From assembly GCA_023627715.1 (NCBI GenBank), contig JAMAHW010000071.1:1-64000 (forward strand): a stretch of DNA of 64,000 bases, read 5' to 3'. The notes below the pieces were generated by a model that saw only the letters and a list, made by a program, of their open reading frames with translations, made no database searches and was not told the DNA's origin. The stretch comes from Periconia sp. R9002. Taxonomy: Eukaryota > Ascomycota > Dothideomycetes > Pleosporales > Periconiaceae. A program made the position numbers and the translations under genes. Each line of letters opens with the position of its first letter. Positions within the stretch are counted from its first letter, which is position 1. Positions 35,219 through 46,873 of this stretch are shown here, one piece after another.

Positions 35219-36350
35219 ATGGATCTAGAAGACTCCTCCTCGCCGCCCTGGAGCCCATTCAGCAACCCTCTCTCGGCCACCCGCGAGCCTTCAGCCGGCG
35301 CTTCTCGTTCCCAGCAGCCAAATATCAATCTTCCCAGCATTAACCTCCCCCGCATCGACCTCCTAGATCCCCCCATGCCACGCCGATATCCAGGGGACGG
35401 TCTGGACTTCCGCCGCCCCGTCAGCTCTTCCAATGTCATCGATCTTACTGAAGAAGATACGGGGCCTAGTCCAACCCTCACCCAGCCTTCCCGCCCGCCT
35501 GCACCCCGACCACCGCGATTTGGCCGCGATATAATGGACGATATCATAGACCTGGTCGAAGACGAGCCTCAAGAGATCTCGGGTCCACGATCCCCGGAAA
35601 TCCAGTTTGTCTCATCTCGGCCCATTGTTCCTTCCGCCCGACAATCTAGCCAACGTCCTATCGACCTCGATGCTGGGGATGGTGACGGTGATGAGGTCGA
35701 ATTTCTTAGCGAGAGAAGGAGGAGCATACCCCATTTTGTACAGGCCATGTTAAGTCTTCCTCGTCTGCAAGCAGCTGTAGAGCGGCGGCACGCAGAGCGC
35801 CACCGCCAGGCCACCATAAACCGTGTCAGCAATATCGCAGCTCGTGGCCGCTCTAGCTCCAATGCTGCGCCTCGTCCCCCACCTAGAAGAGTCCACGTAG
35901 AATTTAGGGTACCGCAACTACATTACGGAACTGTAGGGTTCGATCTTGGCTTCCAACATGAAGAGCCCTCGTCGCCTGAGCCCACGTACGACGCACCTCC
36001 CAAAGCCCCAGCCGGTTTTACGCGGAGCCCACAAGAGGCGGATTCGTTGATTTGCCCAAACTGCGAAGAAGAGCTTTGTGTGGGAGATAGTGAGCAGAAG
36101 AAACAGGTGTGGATTGTCAAGCAATGCGGACATGTAGGTTTCTCCCTACCGGCTAGTTTTTTTTTCGCATAGGCTAACATGGAAATAGGTGTATTGCGGC
36201 GAGTGCACGACTAACCGGTGGGTGTCTAAGAGCAGTGCCAAGGGTAAAGAGAGGCAATCAGGAACCCGGAAACCTTTCAAAGAGTGCGCTGTTGACGGCT
36301 GCAGCAAGAAGGTGTCGAGTCCCAAGGCAATGATCCAAGTCTTCTTGTGA
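35219..36350 (+). CDS. RING-finger protein with SUMO-interacting-like motifs (candidate STUbL)
   Basis: Two exons: 35219-36133 and 36189-36350; 358 aa. The intron (GTAGGT...AATAG, phase 0) splits the RING between CGH and VYC. Two SIM-like hydrophobic cores followed by acids appear: NVIDLTEEDT (~residues 73-82) and DIIDLVEDEP (~105-114). A middle Arg-rich helix follows. The C-terminal RING has eight ligands: CPNC, then QCGH, VYCGEC and CAVDGC (the last pair spaced four apart rather than two). SIM plus C-terminal RING is the layout of SUMO-targeted ubiquitin ligases such as Slx8/Rfp or RNF4, which ubiquitinate poly-SUMO proteins in the nucleus. The motifs support this as a hypothesis; SUMO binding is not shown. 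Short length after the RING is normal for this type. Confidence 0.8.
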
Positions 36351-37265
36351 TCTGTAGCCTCATTTCTTTCCTCTTATACCCTCCCGTTTCATGGGCGCAT
36401 TCATATGTTTCATGCACAGTTTTGTTTTGGGCGGCACGTTCAACGATACCCCATACTCTGGCGGCCGCGTGAGGACGACCACTGGAGTTTCCCTTGTTTA
36501 TTCCTCGCATGGACCAGGGCTGGCATGCTTGTGTTTGGTAGTCAGCCTCATCCCAAGGATTCAGTGTTTTGTTTTGTTTGTTATTTCTGGGGGTTATCAC
36601 GGTTATCAGACGTTGATGAGAACCAATCTGGTTTGCATAAACCTGGTGGTCTATATGACAAGTTTTCTCTCTCTTTGTCTGGGAGTCGAGTGGAATGGAA
36701 TGGCGGGAGAGCACGTTGCACAGTTTGGGGAGTGTCGACGAGGCCATCAGCAACTTTTGAGCAATTTTCCATGACCACAGCCGACTGCGATGTTCCTGTA
36801 TATACTATATGCAAATAATACCCAATGCTATATGTATGTCTAGTCCTTCTTCGTTAGTTCCTTGGGAACCTTTGCCATACCTAGTAGACAGGCTCTCTCC
36901 TACAACGTTGTGGTTGTGTTCAGCTCTCTCTAACGCGTAGGTATGAGATGGACATTGTAATGGTTTACTTCGAAATGCACCCGTAGCAAGCTTGAGGCAC
37001 ATGTGGGATCATCGACTAGGATTTGGCTCCTTCCTTCCGTCGGGTCCTGCCAGGGTCCAGTCCAGTGTAGGGGAAGCCGAGGCCCATCCCCCCGAAAACC
37101 TTCCAGTCGGAATGGCTCCACACAGAGAGTCGCTTGCAGCCCACGTGTAACTACCAACGACTACTAACCCTGTACAAAACCTACAGAGGCCCATCAGTCT
37201 AATTCTCTTCCTCTTCCTCCCTACCTCTCTCTCTCGCGGTGTCTCTCCGTTGACGCATACCAGCC
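36351..37265. other. Intergenic between the RING gene and PHS1
   Basis: 915 bases without a supported gene. An open frame at 36391-36774 has no family signal. Confidence 0.55.
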
Positions 37266-38061
37266 ATGGCCCCGCCGACGGAGCAACAAATTACACCCGC
37301 TTATGTCAAAAACCAATACCTCATAAGCTACAATGCCATCAGCGCCGCATTGTGGTTCGGTGTTTTGGGGCGCGTGCTCATGTTTGGGCAATACTATGGT
37401 CTGGAGAGCGGACATGTGTATGAAGAGAGCGAGAGGTACACGCGCTTGACCCAGAGTTTGGCTGTCATGGAAGTTGTGCATAGTGCTATTGGTATGCTCT
37501 CATTTCCGTTCCCTTTGCAAAATGCCAGTCTTATGAGCTGACGTGGAAATCTCTACAGGACTCGTGCGAGCACCGCTTCTCACGACCCTCATGCAAGTTG
37601 CTAGCCGTCTTCTACTCGTCTGGGGTATCGGATACAACTTCCCGCAAACCACAAAATACTCCCCAGCATACAGTACTATGCTTCTAGCCTGGAGCGTCAC
37701 CGAGCTCATCCGCTACTCGTACTTCGTCTTCCTCCTTAGCGGATCCGGTGTTCCTAAGCTATGGACATGGCTAAGGTAACCACAATCGCTTTTGCTACTT
37801 GATTTTGAGTACTTCTACTGACGGGAAATTAGATATAACACCTTCTTCGTGCTCTACCCTCTCGGTGTCGCTAGCGAGTGCTGGCTAGTATACAGCGCCA
37901 TTCCGCCGGCCTCGAAGCTCGACGAACGATATGGATACGCATTGTGGGCCATCCTAGCCACCTATGTACCGGGATTTTACATGCTGTTTACGCACATGTT
38001 GAAGCAGAGATCCAAGGTCTTGAAGGCTGCTAAGGCGGAAAACGCGAAGAAGGCGCAATAG
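37266..38061 (+). CDS. PHS1: Very-long-chain 3-hydroxyacyl-CoA dehydratase (PHS1/HACD)
   Basis: Three exons: 37266-37491, 37559-37775, 37833-38061; 223 aa, phases 1 and 2. Six-helix ER membrane protein of the PTPLA family: YNAISAALWFGVLGRVL, VMEVVHSAIGLVRAPLLTTLMQVASR, LAWSVTELIRYSYFVFLLSG, and YNTFFVLYPLGVASECWLVY. The catalytic Tyr and Glu pair is visible in LYPLGVASE (seven apart). It dehydrates 3-hydroxyacyl-CoA in the fatty-acid elongation cycle for sphingolipid very-long-chain fatty acids. The Lys-rich C-terminus (KAAKAENAKKAQ) fits a cytosolic tail with possible ER retrieval signal. Length equals the yeast enzyme, so it looks intact. Confidence 0.92.
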
Positions 38062-38656
38062 AAAGAAATGCAATTTCGATGATGAGGTCAGGCTGTACCG
38101 GCGGAGTATTGACCCACAGGTGTCGTGCTGTTGCGGAGAACGATCAAAAACGAGGGTGGAATGGGAATTGTTGCCTTTCGCTGCCGCTTCTGCGTTGAGC
38201 GACACAACTATACCAATTGAGTACTTACTATCATTCGTTAAATTTAATAATTCTACGTTTACCTCCATCACCACCAGGCTGCATGTGGCATGTTGACGAC
38301 CGGAAAGCAGAAGCGCATAATTACTTTGCCCAGTGCGGAGAGATTCCCCCAACCTGACTTGTGGTTATAGGTCCATATTGGTTGGTGTATAGACGCATGA
38401 CATCGGCGCTGCACGGCATCAATCGGTACAGCAAACGAAGCAGCGGCCAAAGCAAGAATTCTCACTTTAAAAACAGGCATAGCCCTCCTCCCACCCAGCT
38501 CCCCTGAGCACAACCATATCGACATACCACAACCTCAGACCACCTTCCCACACATACTACCGCACACTCCACTAATATCCAATCAATCTTTATCCGAAGG
38601 AGCCAGACAAGAAATAGACAAAGACAGGAGACGGAATCAGAAACCCAACATCGATA
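38062..38656. other. Intergenic between PHS1 and the Pro-rich unknown gene
   Basis: 595 bases in tandem orientation; no gene seen. Confidence 0.55.
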
Positions 38657-39227
38657 ATGGCGAACCCCTTGTGCACTCACCCCAAAGCCAGCAAGACACC
38701 GCCGCCACAAGTACCAAGCAAGATTCCACTGCCCACTACCCCAACCACCACCACTCCAACCCCAGCTAGGAACAAGACGAAAACCACCCTCCGAATAAGT
38801 CCGGTAACAATGAACCGTACACCGCTTTCTTTCTGCCTCTTACCTTCTCCACCCCCTTCACCTCCACCCTCGCCCTCCTCGCTGCCGTCATCCTGCGTAC
38901 GCAAGATCATGCCCGGTTTCTTAAAGAAAGAAGGCGTCGCTAGCAGTCATGATAACCTTGTTATCCCTCTCGAGCGAGGTACCTACACGGGCGATAAGTT
39001 GGAGAAAGGATGTACGTGCCGTTCCCACTGTACCCTTTCCAGATTCAGGCTCCTTATTGCTCGTAGAACATGACGCTGACGCTGGTTGGGCAGGGGTTCG
39101 AGTTAGGAAATTTCCATTTGCGCCGCATCTCGCTGAGGCTGGTGGCTTTGAGATGGTCGGTGACGAGGACAAGTTGATGGAAGACAGGGTGTGGCGGGAA
39201 GATGAGGAGTGGGTGCTTGTTTATTGA
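38657..39227 (+). CDS. Unknown protein with Pro/Thr-rich N-terminus
   Basis: Two exons: 38657-39011 and 39094-39227; 162 aa. The 82-nt intron has donor GTACGT, branch CTGAC and acceptor GGCAG and restores phase 1. Residues ~12-75 are very rich in Pro, Thr and Ser (PPPSPPPSPSSLPSS). The C-terminal half looks folded: FLKKEGVASSHDNLVIPLERGTY, then WVRVRKFPFAPHLAEAGGFE and VWREDEEWVLVY. The splice consistency and composition change support a real gene, but I cannot assign a family or function. No signal peptide, TM helix or catalytic motif. Confidence 0.5.
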
Positions 39228-39871
39228 GGCAGCTGCTTGTCAGTTCGCCCTCAATGTGCGCAGGGGGGAAAAAGGAGTCACGATGTCTTGCTGCGTGAGG
39301 ACGAGGTTGGGTCCTACCTAGGATCGAAACAACTACCGCGTAGACATTGGTGATTTTTTCCTCCTGGGGTTTTTGCGATGGCACACACGGGGAGGTTTCC
39401 TTGGCTGTGTCGATGCCGCGAGTAATCCAGCTACTATGCGATGATACACATTATCATTTTCGTGGGCAGTTGCCCGGGAGGTTCAAGGTCAAATGAGATG
39501 ATTATGTCTTGTTTTTTGGTTTTTTGGAGTTCGGCATGGTCTGCCTGGTCTACGCTAAAAACATACAACATATCTGTCTATTGTAGAGTATAGGCCAACC
39601 ATCAAGACATATCTCCCCACCTCGTTGGGTTAATACATGATGCGTATTATTACGAGCTAATCCGTCTTTTCGGACATCTGTGACTTGGCAGGGAGGATGC
39701 GGTGATAGCCCAGGATACATATTTGAGCAAAGTGTCGACTATGCCCATGTCAATGTCACCCCATTTCCGGATTGGATCGATAAGGCGGGATATTAACATC
39801 AGAATCTCCGGCTCGTCTGTTCCTTGCTCTTTGCCTTTTGTCACTCGAGTCAACAATATCGTCCACTCCCT
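39228..39871. other. Convergent 3' region
   Basis: 644 bases between the Pro-rich gene (plus) and SRP9/21 (minus). A degenerate motif copy TACCTAGGAT occurs near 39316. No gene. Confidence 0.55.
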
Positions 39872-40477
39872 TCATTTCTTCCCCTTCTTCTTCTTCTTCC
39901 CACCACCTCCTTGTTTTTGTTCAGTCGCCGGCGCCGCAGCACCCAAATCCTTAGTATCATCTTCCACTTTCGGTGTCGATGTCGCCTCTCCCATAGTTGC
40001 AGCAGCAGCACTCGTGTTCTCCGCTACTTCAGGTAACGCCGCCATATGCCTCCCAAGCCTTCCCAGACTGCCAATCAACCTGCCCACCTCCGCCGCCTTG
40101 CTCGTTTGATACTGCAAACATGTTCCGGATTCCGGATCATATGTCTTGAGTGTGAAAGTTGAGGTGGGCTCGTTGGGGTCTTGTGTTGGTAGTGGTTGCG
40201 ATGATGAGGGTACGTCGGATGTGGTGGTCGATGGTTTCGTCGGACGAGCTGCTTTCTTTTCTAGGTACTTTTGGCGTTTTTGTATTTTCGAGGCAGTCGG
40301 TTTCAGGACGGTGTACTTTGACGTTATGCGGGTCTAGTTGGTATTGTTTTTGTGTTAGTTGCGCGCGCACACTATGGGACGGAGAAGGGCATCGGGAATG
40401 TGTACCGTTGTAGGCCTGGCTTTGAGCAGGAGCGAGGATTGCTCAAACCATTCGGTACTAGTTTTTAGGTAAGGCAT
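39872..40477 (-). CDS. SRP21: Signal recognition particle subunit SRP9/SRP21
   Basis: Two exons: 40477-40406 and 40333-39872; 177 aa, phase 0. The N-terminus MPYLKTSTEWFEQSSLLLKA and then TRITSKYTVLKP are the fungal SRP9-21 fold start. FTLKTYDPESGTCLQYQTSK and EVGRLIGSLGRLGRHMAALP complete the domain; the long Pro/Ser/Thr insert between (PSTTTSDVPSSSQPLPTQDP) and the Lys-rich tail (GGGGKKKKKGKK) are typical of fungi and help RNA binding. The protein pairs with Srp14 on the Alu end of SRP RNA and slows elongation during ER targeting. The gene diverges from the DUF1308 gene. Confidence 0.85.
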
Positions 40478-41010
40478 ATTTCTACACCTTCGTATTCACT
40501 CGGAAAATTGTACAGTCCGGGGTCAATTGATATGAGATGGGGTGTAGTTCTCGAACTTCCGTGGTGGGGGTAGTGCTCGGCACAACGTTGCGGGGTTATG
40601 TAAGCATACTAACATCAAGTGTACGTATTCTACCATGCAATGTATTTCTTTTCTTGAAAGGTCGATTCGGATTGTGTATGAACAGTTCTGATATTCAATC
40701 AGAAACTTATTGATCTGAACACTGTTAGGCAACATTTGGAAACGAGTCGAACTTTCCATTGCCGCTGGGAGTCATTTCTTCGCTTAATGAGAAGGGCGTT
40801 CTATTACGATCCTGCCTGCGAAAGGGCTCGACGAGTGTAATAAATAGCTAGCCATTCCAAAGTTTCCTCTGAGTGGGTCAACAGGCTACAACAATCACGG
40901 CTGCGTTTAACCTCGTATCTACGTAAACTCCATTATCACTGTTCATATACTTCCGCTGCATGGCCTATTGACCTTTTACGCAGTGCACGCTTTCACAATT
41001 ACGAATAGAC
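40478..41010. promoter_or_regulatory. Bidirectional promoter region (SRP21 / DUF1308)
   Basis: 533 bases between divergent starts. No specific site is called. Confidence 0.45.
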
Positions 41011-42665
41011 ATGATAGACTCGATGGCCTCAAGTATGGGCGACTTGACTATCGACTCTGGCGGCCCCGAAGACATCCTTAAAGGGCATGTCGAACGAGGT
41101 ACAACTTTATTGGACGAAATCGAGCAATATATCTCTGCCGTAATCGCCAGCGAGGAAGATATAAAAATCTCCAACGGAGTGAACTATCGAGCTTTGCGCA
41201 ACGACCTCAAGCATGAGATGGATTCTCTGATGGCATCTCTCTCCAGAATTCAAGACGCTAGTCTTTCACAAGCACAAGCGCGCAATATCGCGTCCTCTAC
41301 CAACCTAACATATTTCGAGGCCTTGTGGGCGGTTGCGAAACGTTCTTCTGGCTTGATCAATTTCCGGAAGTATTTCTCGTGGGACCGTGGGAAACAGAGC
41401 AGTCTACCGAAACGCAAGAGAGCCCTGAACAACAATTCACAAAAAGAGAAAAACTCGGCTTTGGTGGATATAGTAGCTTCTAATGGCAGCGAGTGGATCC
41501 GTATATCCACTGCCACCGAGAAAAGGCTCCTTTTTGACTTGGCAAAGCTAGGTTGGGAGAATTCCGATGATGATGAGAGCGATGAAAACAACGAGGAAGA
41601 GAATAATATTGATATCCGCGACAACGGCAATGACGACGAAGATCAAATCGCTCTGGTAAAAAATGCCCGCGAGTTGGTCCGGGCTGCCAAAGCAAATCCA
41701 ATAATAGGACGGCCTCCCACAGTTCGCATCGTATTAACCCGCATCCAATCTGGGAAGGTGAAAGAGATTGACGCTGTTCTGGGAAAGATACGCGCTACTG
41801 GAGCTATAGTACAATGTATGAACGACCTCTCTCTAGAGGAAGACCTATCGCTAGAATCAGTACTGCCAAAACTGCTACCCGATCAATCTCACACGCTATC
41901 CGAGACCCTGAACATCGACTGCACAATCCTTCTCGCTTTAATAAGCGACATATCTCACAAAGAATGTCCCGTGCTGGATTTTTATCCACATGAGGTGAAA
42001 TGTCAAATTGCTGAAGAAAAGGAGAAAAAGTTACTGCCAACAAGCATATATCCGTTGATCGGATCGCATCCCATGGTCTGCACCCAAGATGCTGCTGATC
42101 AGATGAACCTCATCGTGGATACTTTAGCCACCGACACTGAGAAAAGAAGGGCAAACATGTTGCTCGGGCAAAAAGACCGTGAAAATGTCCCTTCAGACAA
42201 ATTAAGAGATGAGTGGCAGGAAATGTCAGACCATCCTATTCCAGACAACTTCCAGCTTCCTCTCAAAGTTGTCCCTTGTAACATTGACGAAACTCTTGGT
42301 GAGTTTGTTCAATACCCTTTTTTCGACTCATTAGCGAACCTGGCACACAAATTTACGGTATGACACCTACTGATAAAAGAACAGCAAAACTACCATCCGT
42401 CGCAAAGCAGATCGCATCTGAGTTGACTCCTCTTAACATATCTATCTTCTTTTACGGCTGGGCAGCGCAATTGACAACCCTGAGTGCAAATAGAACACGG
42501 GCACGTCAAATCGAGAAAACTATTGATGAGGTTGGCCTCGATGATGGCGAGGTAGGGCCTCATATCTGGATATGCGGCGAAAGCAGGAGCTTGATTGCCA
42601 AATCTGGCCGGCCCTCGCGGGAGCCGAAAAAGAGACCGGGCGCAGGGGTAGAGACGAGTACTTAG
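41011..42665 (+). CDS. DUF1308 family protein (C7orf25-like)
   Basis: Two exons: 41011-42298 and 42385-42665; 522 aa. The 86-nt intron uses GTGAGT and AACAG, phase 1. The N-terminal ~170 residues form the helical DUF1308 N-domain (LDEIEQYISAVIAS, YRALRNDLKHEMDSL), with TYFEALWAVAKRSSG before a basic/acidic linker (SDDDESDENNEEE). The C-terminal part starting near TVRIVLTRIQSG contains LNIDCTILLALISDIS, which matches the conserved acidic DxTxLLALxSD strand of this family. That region has been related to PIN-like nuclease folds; activity is not established. The start could be either of two close Mets (41011 or the one five codons later). Function in fungi unknown. Confidence 0.82.
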
Positions 42666-43206
42666 AGGTTGGGTTATTAAAGTGAAGAAAGCAATATAAA
42701 TAGAGCACTTCAAGGGGCTTTATACAAGAAAAAATCAAAAATCCATTAGAGACCAGTGAGATAGACCGAACAAACGATTCTTTCATTAAGATTGAACCAC
42801 GAGAGCCGCACTGAAATGTTTAATGTTGCTCGTCATTCCGAGGCAATGTATCTGCTTACGGTATCAACACAGTAAGAGACAGGAACCGCACAGTTGCAGT
42901 GCTACAATTTGGATAGAAGTGAGAAAAGTTTACGAAAATTTGCCACGGACATCAGTTTGGAGTGGCAAGATGACATTCCATTGAGATCTTGTGGTACACA
43001 TAGTTCAATCGAACCATTCTTCGAAAGCGACAGGTGTTGTAAGCCTTGCATGGTGTCCGACTAGGCCGTTGGAAAAGCCATTCAGATTGGGCATGAAGAA
43101 TGGAGATCAAGTTCTACATCCTAATATGTTATGCAACCAGCACGCAAGATATATTTCGAATGATTGCATGATAAGGTGGCCGATTTCTATTTGATAGGTA
43201 CAACAT
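42666..43206. other. Convergent 3' region
   Basis: 541 bases between the DUF1308 gene and the receptor-like gene; no gene seen. Confidence 0.55.
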
Positions 43207-44575
43207 CTACTGGCGAAGGATTCTTTCCTCGTCACTCAGCTCGCTTGTTCGATGCCTTCTCTCCAGCTTGATATCCATTGCATGATTTACCTTGCTACCA
43301 CCTGCGTTTGATCTCCTGGCACCAGAATTTCCGCTCTTGGAACGGTTACCAGACCATTTCGTTTGTTCGAGGGCAATGTTTAGAAACTTTAGGAACAGAG
43401 GTCTCAAGGGGGGAAGACAGGCGGCGATGAGATATATCTATGTCATACTCAGTACGACTCACTTTAAAACATATGGTATGATTAGGTATTTTACCGCTGG
43501 TTCAATTGAACTCCAAATGGCTAGATCAAGAGACACTAATTGCATGTTAGCAAGTAGAGTTTATAAACTCCATTCAAGAATAGTACAAGATCTTAGTGTG
43601 CACCAAGGACTCTCGTCATTAATGAAGGACGTACCCCATGTACCATCCGTACTCAATTCTTTAACCCTAAAAAATATTGTAAATCGAATCGTTGAGGTGA
43701 CGAAACCGCTGACCAAAACAGTCAGTAACATTGAATGCGGAGATGAGAATGGGACCTACTCACACTGATCCCAGCGCGAAAATGAAAATCAGAGCAATCC
43801 GCTCTCTAAGCCCAATCTTCAATGTCCACAGAGCCGGGAGGGGTAAAATAAGCATAGCAACGTCTGTAACCATATTCACAAATACAAGCCAGCGGAACGC
43901 AGGCTAGTGTCACATTAGCTGACGATCGAGAGCACACGATGTGCACATACCATGGAGTTGATGCAGTGAGCTGCCATGAACTCAGGCTCTTGCCAACGAG
44001 CGGAAAATGGGTGGCATTGCGCCAATGACACGGTAATGCCAGCGAGAGAATTGAGTATAATGATGCATCCAACGGCATATGCTGAATAATGGTACCGACG
44101 TTGGATAAAAATGCGCATGTACGAAGCCAGGATGGAAAGTCGAGGGAACACGACTGCCAGACTGTGAAAACATTCAATGGCATAGCCACCTTTCGCCCAA
44201 GAGGCAACTTGTGCCGGATCGGTTATCGCGACAACGGGCAGGTGTTTCCCCATTCCTGTCACTCGCGCCATGACTGCTATAAATCAGCACCAAGACATTG
44301 ACCGTATCACTCTAGGCTGCGTTACCGATTGTTACAATACACATTCCAATACAAAATAGAAGTCCAGGTAAGATCAGCCAGTCGTCCAGACCAAATTTGG
44401 CCTTGATTTGCCGACGTGACATGAATCGCAGGGCAACAATGATGATCATGAGAGTCATGAAGACGTACGCTACTGTCTCTGCAATTGGTCCACGGTTCGC
44501 TGAAGTGTAATCAGGTGAAAACATGGCTTCAAGTGGAGGCATCTGTGTGGGAGCAGCCCCAGAAAGATGAGACAT
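43207..44575 (-). CDS. PTH11-like fungal rhodopsin-domain membrane protein
   Basis: Six exons: 44575-44326, 44276-43951, 43903-43764, 43708-43635, 43535-43495, 43437-43207; 353 aa, and every phase closes (1, 0, 2, 1, 0). It is a seven-helix fungal 'rhodopsin domain' protein: VAYVFMTLMIIIVALRFMSR, the DDW motif in FGLDDWLILPGLLF, FHSLAVVFPRLSILASYMRIF, IILNSLAGITVSLAQCHPFSA, FRWLVFVNMVTDVAMLILPLPALWTL, and TSTIRFTIFFRV then WSSIEPAIYLIAACLPPLRPL. The family includes PTH11-type receptors for surface sensing, but many members have no known ligand. The CFEM domain of true Pth11 is absent. The C-terminal tail is basic and Ser-rich. It is divergent from the FAD oxidase with 751 bases between starts. 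Exon 5 is 41 nt. Confidence 0.83.
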
Positions 44576-45326
44576 ATCGAGAGATAGCACGACCAAAGTT
44601 CAATCAATGGGAGAGACTACAGTAATAAGGTGGTTCTTAATGATGGATAGGATCAATATGATCACTGTCCAATGTAGATCACAGTTGCCTCGTTATCCAT
44701 AACATTGTTGTCGGAGTTCGAGACAGTTTTACCCTTTTGGTTCATATTTGCGTGTCAAATGACCACGTGCATCGGGGGCTTTGAACCGGAGTTCACAGCA
44801 GGCTTCATGACCCTCGAAGGTATATAGCCGAGCCTACGGTGTTAACGGAATTATCCATCGTGCGTAAGAGACGATCTGAGAAAACGCTGGCCCCGGCGTC
44901 AGAATACATTATATTATTGCATCTCAATTAGTATGCAAATTTGCACAATCATTGGAGGGCGATGCGATTTTGGCCCTGCTGTCAAATATAACGCGGACTT
45001 GTCCAATCAGCAATAAAATATAGTTAGATAATTAGGATTGATCATTCATTTGCGATGTTGGTGGTGATATTGAACAGCGGGTTTTGGTCAACTGGGGGCT
45101 TGTGAAATGTTGGAGGCGCTGACTAGAGTATCTACGGGATCATGGTCTTCCACACGAAATAATGCCTTTAGGGGCCGTTAGTGTGAGTGTGTGGTTATAA
45201 GAGTGCTCTACATTCCCTATTATATACAGTCGACTCCACTCATCTATCTGTCTTGCTTTCGAGGACTCCTCGTCTCTGATAACTTGATACTTCTCGAAAT
45301 CCTTAAGCAAGACGATTGCGAAAACT
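44576..45326. promoter_or_regulatory. Shared upstream region of the receptor and the FAD oxidase
   Basis: 751 bases between divergent starts. A TATA-like TTATAA at 45195-45200 lies about 127 bases before the oxidase start. AT-rich compared with flanking genes. Confidence 0.45.
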
Positions 45327-46873
45327 ATGAGAATAAAGCTTTTAATTCTTGCGGCTTTCGTGGCTCTCGCTGGCGCCGGCGAAACTACGATTCAGCAATT
45401 CTCTGCTCAACTACGTCCGCAGCTGAGCAATGGTGCTGAAATTTACCTTCCTAGTGCTGATGGCTACAACACGGCTACAGCACGTTGGAGTAAATCTATC
45501 AATCCAGAATTTATTGGGATTGTAAAAGTAGCGGCAGAAGCGGATGTACAGGCCGTGGTAAGTCAAACCTAGAATACTCCTAGTCAATGGCTTGAGTACT
45601 GATCAGAACGCGTTAGATCGAGACTGCAAACGCATTCAAAATACCCTATCTCGCTATCGCTGGTGGCCACGGTACCACCTCTTCGCTCAACAATTTCCAG
45701 AACGGTATTGGCATCTACTTACGCGGTCTATCCGGTACAACCTTGTCCGGTTCAACCGAGAAAGGTCCTGTCGCTGTTGTGAAAGGCGGCTCCCTGTCGG
45801 GCGAAGTATTGGAATACGTGTGGTCCCAAGGGAAAACCTTGGTTGCTGGCGCTTGTGCCTGCACCGGTTTTACCTCCCCTATGCTTGGTGGTGGGCATGG
45901 GTGGTTGCAAGGCAGATACGGACTTATGACTGACAATCTCATTTCTGCGCGTGTCGTGCTTGCAAATGGAACTGCCATTACTGTCTCCAACGCTGAGAAC
46001 TCTGATCTTTTTTGGGGTCTTCGAGGAGCTGGTCATAACTTTGGAGTTGTCACTTCGGTCAACTATCAAGTGTATGATAGGAAGTCTGAAGCCGACAATG
46101 GATTTGCCACTGCAACGTACACTTTCACGCAAGAAAAGCTCGAGTCAATCTTTTCCATCGCGAATGAATGGATTGCGGCACCAAGTCGTCCTGCTGAATT
46201 GACACATTATGCTGTCTTCGCCAATGTCCCACAGATCGACTCCACCCACCCAATCATCCAATTCCTTGTTTATTGGCAAGGATCCTCAATCCCATCCCAG
46301 TACACCGACCCTCTCAACGCCCTGGGCCCGATTAACGTTAACAATGCAATCGTGGATCTCCCAGGGGCGAGCGTGCTTACTGGTGCCGACATGAATGGCC
46401 AAGCTTGCATGAAGGGGGCAAGTCACTTCCAAGCCCCTGTCGATTTGCTCAAATGGGACCTGAGAAATCTTCGCACCGTTCTCGGCATTTATGCTGAGCT
46501 GCCTTCGGTTGGCTTGGGCGACTCAATCATGATGCTAGAAGGCTTCGCAGTTAACGGAGTGCGCGCCATCCCTGAAGACTCCACGGCTTTCCCCTCTCGC
46601 GAATACAACATTCTTGCGTCTCCTTTGCTTACGTTTGCACCGGGGAGTGAACTATTGGAGAATCGTGCGAAGGCTTATGGAAATCGGATCCGGACTGCAT
46701 TACTGAACAATACAAATAGTCCGTTAAGTGCGTACGTCAACTACGCAAACGGCGAAGAGACACAGGAAGCGGTTTATGGGCCTGAATCTTGGCGACTACA
46801 GAGGCTGAGGGAGCTCAAAAGGAAATATGATGCCGAAAGCAACTTCAGCTACTACCAGCCCATCAAGGCTTGA
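45327..46873 (+). CDS. Secreted FAD-linked oxidoreductase, berberine-bridge (BBE) type
   Basis: Two exons: 45327-45557 and 45617-46873; 495 aa, intron GTAAGT...GTTAG, phase 0. Signal peptide MRIKLLILAAFVALAGAG. FAD-binding type 4 domain: EFIGIVKVAAEADVQAV, then YLAIAGGHGTTSSL with the His that commonly binds FAD covalently, GTTLSGSTEKGP, and GACACTGFTSPMLGGGHGW, whose Cys lies where the second covalent bond forms in bicovalent enzymes. DLFWGLRGAGHNFGVVTSV follows, then a substrate domain and the C-terminal BBE motif (LRELKRKYDAESNFSYYQP). Such enzymes oxidise alcohols, sugars or alkaloid-like compounds with H2O2 release; the substrate here is unknown. The BBE end is intact, so the enzyme looks functional. 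Confidence 0.88.
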
